Shown here: in pieces, positions 1 to 8,386 of the stretch
How the letters are laid out: each line of letters opens with the position of its first letter
Numbering within the stretch: position 1 is the stretch's first letter
Origin: Gemmatimonadota bacterium
Lineage (GTDB): Bacteria > Gemmatimonadota > Gemmatimonadetes > Longimicrobiales > Gaopeijiaceae
Assembly (NCBI GenBank): GCA_028873815.1
Contig: JAPPNN010000010.1
Span: forward strand, 1-64,000
Length of the DNA stretch: 64,000 bases
Direction of reading: 5' to 3'
Program-made: the position numbers and the translations under genes
Notes under the pieces: generated by a model
Database searches by the model: none
The model's input: the letters and a program-made list of their open reading frames with translations, nothing else
What the model was told of the DNA's origin: nothing

Positions 1-648
1 GATCTTTCGATCTAGCGAGAAGTCTGTCTGAAGGGTACAGGAGTAAGCTGGCTGACCGACCTTAGACGCGCCAAACACCCCCGTGGGTGCCGTGCCCCGG
101 ACCCGGCACACGCCGCCGCCGAAGCGGTGGCGGGGCACATCCAGGAGCGCTCCGGGGAACCCGTTCAGACGCACCTCGCGAGGCGCGGCTGGCGGTCGGA
201 CGAAGGCCAGCGGTGCCGGGCCGTCCATGCACTCCGGAAGCCGGAGCGGCGAACGATCTCGCCCGCGCCCATGTCGCTGGGCACGGGCACCGGTTCCGCC
301 CTGGGGTGGATCAACCTGACTACTTGCGACTCCTTCTTCGCCTCGATGCTTGGTCGTGCGGCCCCTCACCCTCCGGTGACCCGAAGGGCGGCATCCTACG
401 AGTCTTATCCGTCATGGGTTTCAATCCAGCCTCGGAGCCGAAGGCGGCGGAGGCCGATCCCGGCCCATGTCGAGAGCTTCCGGGGGCCGAACCGTCCGCA
501 CGGCTCGGATCGGGAGGTTCACCGCGAATGCCGTGGAAGACGGTGCGGAGGTGTCCATCGGGGATGTGCAGACCCGCGTGTTGAACGGGTGTTTCGGCGT
601 CTCCATGCTTGGACGCTGAAGGAACGCTCGCGGGGAAGTCAAACAGTC

Positions 649-687
649 GGAAACGTCCCATTGTGTCAGAACGTTTCAGGACGTTTC
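649..687. promoter_or_regulatory. Repeated AACGTTTC units with an inverted copy
   Basis: GAAACGTCC at 650-658 is matched by its reverse complement GGACGTTTC at 679-687, and a further direct copy AACGTTTC sits at 670-677. The arrangement resembles a multi-copy operator. It lies about 155 bp upstream of the antitoxin start at 843, so control of the antitoxin-hsd operon is possible. This is pattern only; no binding protein can be named. Confidence 0.3.
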
Positions 688-793
688 AGAAGGTGTAAGA
701 GCCATCGGACGCCGCCGCCAGCGGCTTGTCCGAACGCCCCCGCCGCGACTTCCACGCACCGCGTTTGGGGTTGCCATCCGGCTTGCGCGGGTC

Positions 794-806
794 GGCCAAA
801 CTGGCC
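794..806. promoter_or_regulatory. Palindrome GGCCA-AAC-TGGCC upstream of the antitoxin
   Basis: A perfect 13-bp inverted repeat with a 3-bp centre ends 36 bp before the antitoxin start codon at 843. Phd/YefM antitoxins usually repress their own operon by binding palindromes near the promoter, so an operator role is a fair guess. The binding itself is inference. Confidence 0.35.
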
Positions 807-842
807 AAGACTTACTGGTCGCCACCCGCCGGAGGAATCGAG

Positions 843-1052
843 ATGCGAACGCTGAGCGCCAAGGACGCGAAGTACGGCTTCGGAAGACTGATCGACCTCG
901 CCCGTGCCGCCCCCGTAACGGTCGCCAAGTACGGGCGGCCGGTCGTCGTGGTGCTTTCGGTGGAGGAGTACGAGCGGCTGAAAGCGCTCGACATGGGAAC
1001 CAAGCGTCCCGGCTCGGCGGCGCGGAGGCGAACCGGGGCGGGAGGCCGCTGA
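843..1052 (+). CDS. Type II antitoxin, Phd/YefM-like, orphan
   Basis: A 69-aa protein. The ATG at 843 is chosen because GGAGG lies 8-12 bases upstream; longer in-frame versions add an Arg/Pro-rich stretch without family likeness. The N-terminal part (about residues 1-42) follows the Phd/YefM fold pattern: a short opening strand, a helix with an ARxxFGxL-like segment (here AKDAKYGFGRL), then VAKYGRPVVVVLS and VEEYERL. The C-terminal 20 residues are basic and low complexity. No toxin gene follows. Instead hsdR starts 5 bp after its stop, so the two are almost certainly co-transcribed. In the family the N-terminal part binds DNA and the C-terminal part neutralises a toxin. Without a toxin the likely role here is control of the hsd operon, which is inference. 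Confidence 0.75.
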   Translation: MRTLSAKDAKYGFGRLIDLARAAPVTVAKYGRPVVVVLSVEEYERLKALDMGTKRPGSAARRRTGAGGR

Positions 1053-1057
1053 ACCGG

Positions 1058-3418
1058 ATGGACAAGCGGAGCCTTACGGAGCGCGACATCTGCACGAAGT
1101 TCATCACGCCCGCCCTGCGCGCGGCAGGCTGGGACGAGATCTCGCAGCTTCGCGAGGAAGTGACGTTCACCGCTGGCCGCATCGTCGTGCGCGGCAGGCT
1201 GGTGGCGCGCCGCAAGCGCAAGCGCGCCGACTACGTTCTGTACGTGAAGCCGAACATCCCGATTGCGGTGATCGAGGCGAAGGACAACACCCATTCCGTC
1301 GGTGGCGGCATGCAGCAGGCGCTGGACTACGCCGAGACGCTCCGCATCCCGTTCGCGTTCTCCTCGAACGGTGACGGGTTCGTGTTCCACGACCGCACGG
1401 GGGCAAGCACGCCTCCCGAGGTGAACCTGCCCCTCGACGCCTTCCCGTCGCCGGACGATCTGTGGGGGCGCTACCGGACATGGAAGGGGTTGACGCCCGA
1501 GGCCGAGGAGGTCGTTCTCCAGGACTACTTCGAGGACGGCGGAGGCAAGACGCCGCGCTACTATCAGGCCAACGCCGTCAACGCAGCCATCGAGGCCATT
1601 GCGAAGGGGCAGGACCGAATCCTGCTGGTCATGGCGACGGGCACGGGCAAGACGTTCACCGCGTTCCAGATCATCTGGCGGCTTTGGAAGGCGGGTCGGA
1701 AGAAGCGCATCCTGTTCCTCGCCGATCGCAACGTGCTCGTCGACCAGACGATAGCGAACGACTTCCGGCCGTTCGGCGGCGCGATGACCAAGCTGTCGCG
1801 CAGAATCGACCCGTCCTACGAGGTCTTCCTCGGACTATACCAGGCGATCACGGGTCCGGAGGAGCACCAAAAGGCCTACAAGAAGCTCTCGCCCGGCTTC
1901 TTCGACCTGATCGTGATCGACGAGTGCCACCGGGGCAGTGCCGCCGACGATTCGGCATGGCGGGAGATTCTGGAGTACTTCTCCTCTGCGACCCAAATCG
2001 GCCTCACCGCTACGCCGAAGGAGACCAAGTACGTTTCGAACATCGCCTATTTCGGCGAGCCCGTGTTCGCGTACTCCCTGAAACAGGGCATCAGCGACGG
2101 GTTCCTCGCGCCCTACAAGGTGGTCAAGGTTCACATCGACCGAGACATCGAAGGCTGGCGTCCCACAAGCGGTCAGCTTGCCCGCGACGGGGCGCCGGTA
2201 GACGACCGCATCTACACGGTCAGAGACTTCGACCGCACGTTGGTCATCGACGGACGCACGAAGGCCGCCGCAGAGAAGATCACGGCGTTCCTGCGGGAGA
2301 GTGGTGATCGCTTCCAGAAGGCGATCATCTTTTGCGTCGATCAGGAGCACGCCTCGCGGATGCGCCAAGCGCTGGTCAACGAAAACGCCGATCTCGTTCA
2401 GGGGAACTCGCGGTACGTCATGCGGATCACAGGCGAGGACGAGGCCGGAAAGAACGAACTCGGGAACTTCATCGATCCTGAATCGAAATACCCGGTTCTC
2501 GTCACTACCTCGCGCCTGCTGTCGACAGGTGTCGATGTCCAGACCTGCCGGTTGATCGTACTCGAACGCGAGGTCGGGTCGATGACCGAGTTCAAGCAAA
2601 TCGTCGGTCGAGGCACCCGCGTCCACGAGGACACGGAGAAGTACTACTTCACGCTCATCGACTTCCGCGGTGCCACGGGTCATTTCGCGGACCCGGAGTT
2701 CGACGGCGAGCCGGAGCAGATCTATGAGCCCGGCCCAGACGACCCGATTCTCCCGCCAGATCCGCCTCCGAACGGACCGGACGGACCCGAGGAGGACGAG
2801 GTCATCGTCGACGACTGGGACGATCCGCCCGATCCCCCGCCGACGGGGCCACTGAAGAAGATCTATGTCGATGGCATCGAGGCCAACGTCATCGCCGAGC
2901 GGGTGCAGTACCTTGACCGGAACGGCAAGCTCATCACGGAGTCGCTCCGCGATTTCACGCGGCGAGCACTGCGCAAGCGCTTCACCAGCCTCGACGACTT
3001 CCTGAACCGTTGGAACGGGGAGGAGCGGAAGCAGGCGATTCTCGACGAGATGGCGTCCGAGGGACTGCCGTTGGCGCAGATCCTCCGGGAGTTGGGCAAG
3101 GATCTCGACCCTTTCGATCTCATCTGCCACATCGCGTTCGGTGCCGAGCCGCTGACCCGCCGCGAACGGGCCGAGAGGGTCAAGAAACGGGACGTGTTCA
3201 CCAAGTACGCGGGTCAGGCACGCGCCGTGCTCGACGCGCTCCTCGACAAGTACGCTGATCAAGGCGTCCTCGACCTCGACGACGGCAAGGTGCTCACGAT
3301 CCCGCCGCTCGACAGCCTCGGGACGCCGCTCGAACTGGTCCGCGCCTTCGGCGGGAAGCCCGGCTTCGAGCTCGCCGTGCACGAACTTCAATCCGAACTC
3401 TACCGGGAGAGCGCCTGA
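1058..3418 (+). CDS. hsdR: Type I restriction enzyme, R (helicase-nuclease) subunit
   Basis: The 786-aa motor and nuclease subunit of a type I restriction-modification complex, which translocates DNA and cuts unmethylated targets. The N-terminal part has the PD-(D/E)xK nuclease signature, seen as ADYVLYV followed by AVIEAKD (about residues 67-85). Then come an SF2 helicase Walker A ATGTGKT (193-199), motif II DECH (288-291), motif III TATP, and the C-terminal helicase motifs STGVDVQ and QIVGRGTR. The last 150 residues fit the EcoEI-type R-subunit C-terminal domain, and the length suits the EcoAI/EcoEI (type IB) group. A Pro/Asp-rich linker sits near residues 560-600. It is followed 3 bp later by hsdM. 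All key residues look intact. Confidence 0.95.
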   Translation: MDKRSLTERDICTKFITPALRAAGWDEISQLREEVTFTAGRIVVRGRLVARRKRKRADYVLYVKPNIPIAVIEAKDNTHSVGGGMQQALDYAETLRIPFAFSSNGDGFVFHDRTGASTPPEVNLPLDAFPSPDDLWGRYRTWKGLTPEAEEVVLQDYFEDGGGKTPRYYQANAVNAAIEAIAKGQDRILLVMATGTGKTFTAFQIIWRLWKAGRKKRILFLADRNVLVDQTIANDFRPFGGAMTKLSRRIDPSYEVFLGLYQAITGPEEHQKAYKKLSPGFFDLIVIDECHRGSAADDSAWREILEYFSSATQIGLTATPKETKYVSNIAYFGEPVFAYSLKQGISDGFLAPYKVVKVHIDRDIEGWRPTSGQLARDGAPVDDRIYTVRDFDRTLVIDGRTKAAAEKITAFLRESGDRFQKAIIFCVDQEHASRMRQALVNENADLVQGNSRYVMRITGEDEAGKNELGNFIDPESKYPVLVTTSRLLSTGVDVQTCRLIVLEREVGSMTEFKQIVGRGTRVHEDTEKYYFTLIDFRGATGHFADPEFDGEPEQIYEPGPDDPILPPDPPPNGPDGPEEDEVIVDDWDDPPDPPPTGPLKKIYVDGIEANVIAERVQYLDRNGKLITESLRDFTRRALRKRFTSLDDFLNRWNGEERKQAILDEMASEGLPLAQILRELGKDLDPFDLICHIAFGAEPLTRRERAERVKKRDVFTKYAGQARAVLDALLDKYADQGVLDLDDGKVLTIPPLDSLGTPLELVRAFGGKPGFELAVHELQSELYRESA

Positions 3419-3421
3419 GAA

Positions 3422-4873
3422 ATGGCCGTCGGCACGCTCGTCAAGTCCATTCAGAACATCATGCGCCAAGACGTGGGCGTGGATGGCGACGCCCAGCGCA
3501 TCAGTCAGCTCTGCTGGATGTTCTTCCTCAAGATCATCGACGATCAGGACCAGGAACTCGAAACCTTCAGGGACGGCTACCGCTCGCCGGTCCCCGCGGC
3601 TCTGCGTTGGCGGAACTGGGCCGCCGATCCGGAAGGCATCACGGGCGATGATCTGCTCGACTTCGTCAACGGCGAGCTATTCCCCCAGCTGAAGGCACTC
3701 CCGGTGCGGGCCGCTCCCCGTGCCGGTGTCGTGCGCGACGTGTTCGAGGACGCCTACAACTACATGAAGTCCGGCCAGCTGCTGCGGCAGGTCGTCAACA
3801 AGATCAACGGGATCGACTTCAACAACCTGGCCGACCGGCGGCACTTCGGGGACATCTACGAGCAGATACTCAACGACCTCCAATCGGCCGGCAACGCGGG
3901 CGAGTACTACACGCCGCGCGCAGTGACCTCGTTCATGGCCAGGATGATCGACCCCAAGCCGGGCGAGACCCTTCTCGATCCGGCGTGCGGCACCGGAGGG
4001 TTCCTGACCTGCGCCATCCGCCACATGCTCGACCATCATGTGAAGCGCCCGGAGGACCGGGCGCGGATGCAGGCCTCCCTGCGCGCGGTCGAGAAGAAGC
4101 CGCTTCCCCACATGCTCGCGGTCACCAACATGCTGCTGCACGGCATCGAGGACCCGTCGTTCCTGAGGCACGACAACACGCTGGCACGGCCCTACATCTC
4201 GTGGGGCCGCGACGAGCGCGTGGACATCGTGCTGACCAATCCGCCCTTCGGCGGCAAGGAGGAGGACGGGATCGAGTCGAACTTTCCGCCGCACTTCCGG
4301 ACGCGCGAGACGGCGGACCTGTTCCTGGCCCTCATCATCCGGCTGCTCAAGCCCGGAGGCCGGGCCGCCGTCGTCCTTCCCGACGGCTCCTTGTTCGGCG
4401 AGGGCGTCAAGACCCGGCTGAAGCAGCACCTGATGGAGGAGTGCAACCTCCACACCATCGTGCGCCTGCCGAACTCCGTGTTTCGCCCCTACGCCTCGAT
4501 CGGGACGAACCTGCTGTTCTTCGAGAAGGGGGAATCGACAAGGGAAGTCTGGTTCTGGGAGCACCTCGTGCCGGAGGGCCAGAAGGCGTATTCCATGACC
4601 CGGCCGATACGGGTGGAGCATCTCGACGACTGCGTCGAGTGGTGGGGCGGAGTGGAGCGCGAGGGTCGCGAGGAGGGTGGCCGGGCCTGGAGGGTTAGCG
4701 CCGACGAGATCAAGGCGCGTGGCTACAACCTCGACATCAAGAATCCTAATACCGTGGACGAAGAGCTCGGCGATCCCGAGGCGCTTCTGGAGAGACTGAA
4801 CAGCGCCGAAGCCGAGGTGGTGGCGGTTCGAGACCAGTTGAAGGGCATCCTTGCCGAGGCGCTATTGCGATGA
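3422..4873 (+). CDS. hsdM: Type I restriction-modification methyltransferase subunit
   Basis: The 483-aa N6-adenine methyltransferase subunit, which pairs with HsdS to methylate host DNA and with HsdR to restrict. An N-terminal helical HsdM_N domain (about 1-140) is followed by the catalytic domain. The segment GEYYTPRAV precedes the AdoMet-binding motif I DPACGTGG (186-193), and the catalytic motif IV is NPPF (273-276). The C-terminal part ends in a helical region expected to contact HsdS. It starts 3 bp after hsdR, and its TGA overlaps the ATG of hsdS by 4 bp, giving the order R-M-S in one transcript. Length and motifs are complete, so the system looks active. Confidence 0.95.
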   Translation: MAVGTLVKSIQNIMRQDVGVDGDAQRISQLCWMFFLKIIDDQDQELETFRDGYRSPVPAALRWRNWAADPEGITGDDLLDFVNGELFPQLKALPVRAAPRAGVVRDVFEDAYNYMKSGQLLRQVVNKINGIDFNNLADRRHFGDIYEQILNDLQSAGNAGEYYTPRAVTSFMARMIDPKPGETLLDPACGTGGFLTCAIRHMLDHHVKRPEDRARMQASLRAVEKKPLPHMLAVTNMLLHGIEDPSFLRHDNTLARPYISWGRDERVDIVLTNPPFGGKEEDGIESNFPPHFRTRETADLFLALIIRLLKPGGRAAVVLPDGSLFGEGVKTRLKQHLMEECNLHTIVRLPNSVFRPYASIGTNLLFFEKGESTREVWFWEHLVPEGQKAYSMTRPIRVEHLDDCVEWWGGVEREGREEGGRAWRVSADEIKARGYNLDIKNPNTVDEELGDPEALLERLNSAEAEVVAVRDQLKGILAEALLR

Positions 4874-6639
4874 ACGCCGAGCGCCTCCTCGCCCTCTATG
4901 ACCGCGTGGCCGACGCGCCGGATGCCGTTGGCAGCCTACGCCGGTTCGTGCTGGACCTCGCCGTGCGGGGGAAACTGGTGGAGCAGGATCCGGCGGATGA
5001 ACCGGCGTCGGAACTGCTGCATCGGATCGCGGCCGAGCGGGAACGACTGGTAGAAGAGCGCGTGATCAGAAGGCCGAAACCTATCGAGGTACTGGACGAA
5101 CCCCCATTCGCTATACCGACTAGCTGGAAGTGGACGAGGCTCGGGGAACTGGCAGAGCTCGTGCGGGGAGTTTCATTTCCAGCGTCGGCGAAATCTAGCG
5201 AGCCTGCCGAAGGCTTGCTCCCTTGCTTACGCTCCGGCAACATCCAAAGTAGCACTGAATGGGATGATCTGATTTATGTGCCGGAGTCGGTGGTCAAGAA
5301 TGCGGACAAGCTCGTAAAGTCGGGTGACGTGCTGATCTCCATTGCCAACAGCTACGCCCTTGTCGGAAAGTGCTCTATTGTCTCTGTGGTGCCGTACCGG
5401 GCCACGTTCGGCGCATTTCTCGCAGCAATCAGATTTCGTTTTGTGTTGCCAGAATACGCGAAGTCATTCTTGAAATCGGGTTTCTCATCGTCAGCATTTC
5501 GAGTCGGCTCGTCGCAAACCACGAATATCGCCAATATCACATTCTCAACCATACGCGGACACCCGTTCCCACTCCCACCCCTCGCCGAGCAGCGCCGCAT
5601 CGTCGCCAAGGTCGATGAACTCATGGCGCTCTGCGACCGGCTGGGGCACGCGCGCGTCGCGCGCGAGGATACCCGCGACCGGCTGACTCAGGCCAGCCTG
5701 TCCCGCCTGTCGGCGCCTGACGCGGACGAAGCGACGTTTCGGGGTCAGGCTCGCTTCGCCGTCGAGGCCCTTCGCGCGCTGACAGCCCGTATCGATCAGG
5801 TCAAGCACCTGCGCCAGGCGATCCTCAGCCTCGCCGTGCGGGGTAAGCTGGTCGAGCAGGATCCGGCGGACGAACCGGCGTTGGAGTTGCTGAAGCGGAT
5901 TGCCGGGGTCAGGGCACAGCTAGGAGTCAAGCGGGGCGGGAAGCCGCCTAGTGCGAACGAAACCCCGTTTCGCCTTCCCGCGGGTTGGCACTGGAGCAGG
6001 CTTGATGCGCTTTGCACCAAGACCGGCTCGGGAAGCACTCCCCGAGGTGGGAAGAGCGTATACAAGAAGGCCGGGATTCCCTTTCTTCGCTCGCAGAATG
6101 TCTATGACGATGGACTCCGGCTCGCCGATGTAGCCTTCGTTGGAGCCGACGTTCACGCTCGAATGGCTGGGACTGCGGTAGCAGCGAGAGATCTGCTTCT
6201 GAATATCACAGGCGGTTCGATGGGTCGGTGCTGTCGCGTGCCGGACGGTTTTGCCGAGGCCAACGTCAGCCAGCACGTGGCAATAATCCGACCGGCGGTG
6301 CCCGAAATGGCTGACTACCTTCATAAGCTAGTGCTGTCGCCTTACTTCCAAGCGTTCATCTTCCACAAGCAGACGGGCGCAGGCCGCGGTGGCCTCCCGA
6401 AGAACAAAATGGATCGGATAGCCGTCGCTGTTCCTCCCCTCCCCGAACAGCACCGCATCGTCGGCAAGGTCGATGAACTCATGGCGCTCTGCGACCGGCT
6501 GGAGGAAGCTCGCGTCGTGCGCGAGGGTACCCGTGACCGATTGCTGGATTCTCTTCTCGATGAAGCGCTCCTAGCCGACGACGCCACGGCGGAGAGGCCA
6601 ACGCAGTTCAACTGGCTACCGGGGGGGCGTCATGACTGA
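4870..6639 (+). CDS. hsdS: Type I restriction-modification specificity subunit
   Basis: A 589-aa DNA-recognition subunit with the usual two half-sites. Each half begins with a conserved segment containing LAVRGKLVEQDP (near residues 31 and 322), continues with a variable target recognition domain (about 95-235 and 360-515), and ends with a conserved helix containing PEQ/AEQ-R-IV-KVDELMALCDRL (near 238 and 524). The two halves are near-duplicates in the conserved parts and unrelated in the recognition domains, as in the family. The first recognition domain (about 5100-5580) is noticeably richer in A+T than its surroundings, which suggests import by recombination. The last 8 bp overlap the next gene. 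The actual target sequence cannot be predicted. Confidence 0.95.
   Translation: MNAERLLALYDRVADAPDAVGSLRRFVLDLAVRGKLVEQDPADEPASELLHRIAAERERLVEERVIRRPKPIEVLDEPPFAIPTSWKWTRLGELAELVRGVSFPASAKSSEPAEGLLPCLRSGNIQSSTEWDDLIYVPESVVKNADKLVKSGDVLISIANSYALVGKCSIVSVVPYRATFGAFLAAIRFRFVLPEYAKSFLKSGFSSSAFRVGSSQTTNIANITFSTIRGHPFPLPPLAEQRRIVAKVDELMALCDRLGHARVAREDTRDRLTQASLSRLSAPDADEATFRGQARFAVEALRALTARIDQVKHLRQAILSLAVRGKLVEQDPADEPALELLKRIAGVRAQLGVKRGGKPPSANETPFRLPAGWHWSRLDALCTKTGSGSTPRGGKSVYKKAGIPFLRSQNVYDDGLRLADVAFVGADVHARMAGTAVAARDLLLNITGGSMGRCCRVPDGFAEANVSQHVAIIRPAVPEMADYLHKLVLSPYFQAFIFHKQTGAGRGGLPKNKMDRIAVAVPPLPEQHRIVGKVDELMALCDRLEEARVVREGTRDRLLDSLLDEALLADDATAERPTQFNWLPGGRHD
4957..5010 (+). repeat. hsdS direct repeat 1, left copy (right copy 5830-5883)
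   Basis: DNA coding for the conserved N-terminal segment of each HsdS half is nearly identical at 4957-5010 and 5830-5883, 873 bp apart. The longest exact block is GAGCAGGATCCGGCGGA. Such repeats allow exchange of one recognition domain by homologous recombination. Confidence 0.8.
5608..5644 (+). repeat. hsdS direct repeat 2, perfect 37 bp (second copy 6466-6502)
   Basis: A 37-bp stretch coding for KVDELMALCDRL in the conserved helix of the first half is repeated base for base at 6466-6502, 858 bp away. Perfect identity at the DNA level, including third codon positions, suggests recent gene conversion or duplication between the two halves. Confidence 0.85.
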
Positions 6640-7156
6640 GGTCCGCTCGGGACGCATTGGCCGGTGGCTCGATAGAGTTTACGCGGAGAATGATTTCGAG
6701 AGGAATCTCGCCACGAGCGTGGCCGGGTTCGTGGGCCTGCTGACGTATCTCCAATTGGAGGACGGCGTGACGGCGGTCTTCGCTGCCGTCATCGCCTTTC
6801 CTCTCGTCAAGATCGTCTCCGGTTCGATTCGGACTCGGTGGAATCGGTCGCAGGAACGCCGCCGCACCCGGGACGAAATGAAGGAACTCTTCGACAGCCT
6901 CGGGTCGGAAGAACGAATCGTGGTTCAGGCATTTGTACGGCACGGCGGTGTCGCCATCACTTGGCAAGAATGCAACCGATCCGAGCAGTTCTCGACGGCC
7001 GGTATCGAGTCGTTGAGCAACAGGGGCATGCTTCACCCGAGCATTACGCAAGACGGGATGACGGAGACCTTCGTCCTGGACACCGAGTTGTTCGACTATG
7101 CCCGGAGGGCACTACCCGATGGTCCCTCCTACAGAGGTGTGGCCAATGGCATTTGA
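6632..7156 (+). CDS. Two-helix membrane protein of unknown function, hsd-linked
   Basis: A 174-aa protein starting inside the end of hsdS (8-bp overlap), so translationally linked to the restriction operon. Residues 24-40 and 44-62 form two hydrophobic segments separated by a short acidic turn, followed by a highly charged basic stretch and a soluble C-terminal domain of about 100 residues. The layout of two N-terminal membrane helices plus a cytosolic tail recalls superinfection-exclusion (SieB-like) proteins, but I see no firm sequence match. Position suggests an accessory of the restriction system or an independent anti-phage effector. Function is unassigned. Confidence 0.7.
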   Translation: MTEVRSGRIGRWLDRVYAENDFERNLATSVAGFVGLLTYLQLEDGVTAVFAAVIAFPLVKIVSGSIRTRWNRSQERRRTRDEMKELFDSLGSEERIVVQAFVRHGGVAITWQECNRSEQFSTAGIESLSNRGMLHPSITQDGMTETFVLDTELFDYARRALPDGPSYRGVANGI

Positions 7157-7237
7157 CAAAGCTGTCAAGGAAGACGCACTCGTCGCCGCGGCCCGACGAT
7201 GCTGTATCTGCGTTGGTGGGGTTGCGAGGGTCGGCGC

Positions 7238-8386
7238 ATGATCCGCGTCCCCGTGCCGCCCGAGATGCTTCGCTGGGCCTGCGACCGTGCGGGCCAAGAC
7301 GTGGCCGATGTCGCGGAGCGCGTCCCGCAGTTGTGGGCTTGGGTCCGACGCGAGCGGCAACCGACGCTGAAGCAATTGGAAAGGCTGGCCAAGGTCACTC
7401 ATACGCCGCTCGGCTACCTGTTCCTCCCGGAGCCGCCCGACGAGCGCCTCCCTGTGCCTGACTACCGCACCGTTTCGGGCACCGCCGGAGCCAAGCCGAG
7501 TCCCGACCTGCTGGACACGCTGTACACGATGCAGCGCCGCCAGGCATGGCTTCGGGATTCCTTGGTCGAGCACGAGTCGGAGCCACTGCCCTTCGTCGGA
7601 AGCGCCCAGCTCGCCGACGAGCCGGACGCGGCGGGTCGCGAGATGCGCCGCACCCTCAACTTGGACGAAGGGTGGGCGGCCAGAGCCCGAACTTGGCAGG
7701 ACGCTGTGGGGGAATTGCGCCGTGAGATTGAGCATCTTGGTGTGATGGCCGTGATAAACGGCGTGGTGGGGAACAACACCCATCGCCGACTGAGGGTGGA
7801 GGAGTTCCGCGGCTTCGCGCTCACTGACCCCTACGCGCCGCTGATCTTCGTGAACGGCGCCGACGCCAAGTCGGCACAGATGTTCACCCTCGCCCACGAA
7901 CTGGCACACGTCTGGCTTGGAACGGAGGGGGTTTCCGGCTTCGATACGCTGCTCCCCGGCGGTACCGAGGTGGAGGACTGGTGCAACCGGGCGGCGGCTG
8001 AAATGCTCGTGCCCGCCCAGGAAGTCAGAGCACGTTGGATGGCAGTCAGACGGCTGCCGGATCCCTTCGATTCGCTCGGTCGCGCATTCAAGGTGAGTCC
8101 GGTGGTCGCCGCTCGCCGCGCTCTAGACCTGACGCTTATCGAACGCAGCACCTTCTTCGACTTCTACGAGGGTTATGTGAAGCGCGAACGCAGGAGCGGT
8201 ACCAGGGCGACCGGAGGCGATTTCTTCAACAACCAGAACACACGCGTCGGCGAACTGTTCGCGACCCACGTCTTACACGCGGCGATGGAGGGCCGAATCG
8301 GCTTCAAGGCGGCCTACGACCTGACCGGGCTGCGCGGCGGAACTTTCCAGAAGTACGCTAGACGGCTTGGGATGGACCTCCCATGA
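7238..8386 (+). CDS. XRE-HTH / ImmA-IrrE family metallopeptidase
   Basis: A 382-aa protein. The N-terminal 70 residues form an XRE-type helix-turn-helix with the pattern seen in this family, ending in the GYLFLPEPP segment. The C-terminal part is a zinc peptidase domain with the HELAH motif at 220-224 and a downstream acidic stretch VEDWCNRAAAEML that would supply the third ligand. Family members (COG2856) cleave or control repressors and are often paired with toxins. A longer version from the TTG/ATG region at 7199 exists, but the ATG at 7238 has a purine-rich GAGGGT upstream and begins right at the conserved domain. Its TGA overlaps the next ATG by 4 bp, marking a two-gene unit with the DUF4411 protein. 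Confidence 0.88.
   Translation: MIRVPVPPEMLRWACDRAGQDVADVAERVPQLWAWVRRERQPTLKQLERLAKVTHTPLGYLFLPEPPDERLPVPDYRTVSGTAGAKPSPDLLDTLYTMQRRQAWLRDSLVEHESEPLPFVGSAQLADEPDAAGREMRRTLNLDEGWAARARTWQDAVGELRREIEHLGVMAVINGVVGNNTHRRLRVEEFRGFALTDPYAPLIFVNGADAKSAQMFTLAHELAHVWLGTEGVSGFDTLLPGGTEVEDWCNRAAAEMLVPAQEVRARWMAVRRLPDPFDSLGRAFKVSPVVAARRALDLTLIERSTFFDFYEGYVKRERRSGTRATGGDFFNNQNTRVGELFATHVLHAAMEGRIGFKAAYDLTGLRGGTFQKYARRLGMDLP

Larger units (their letters stand above)
1..842. other. Left-end stretch with no supportable gene
   Basis: No open frame here looks like a protein: the competing frames are rich in Arg, Pro and Ser with no domain or motif I recognise, and none has a convincing ribosome binding site. 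The stretch does contain short repeats at 649-687 and a palindrome at 794-806, described separately. It probably includes the leader and control region of the antitoxin-hsd operon that starts at 843, and perhaps the decayed end of a gene lying outside the window. Confidence 0.5.

Noticed and set aside
127-855. Several overlapping frames in the left-end stretch
   Set aside because: Arg/Pro/Ser-rich, mutually overlapping, without ribosome binding sites or recognisable motifs.
1835-3469. A 544-codon minus-strand frame over hsdR
   Set aside because: Antisense of a gene with clear helicase motifs; no start signal or domain.
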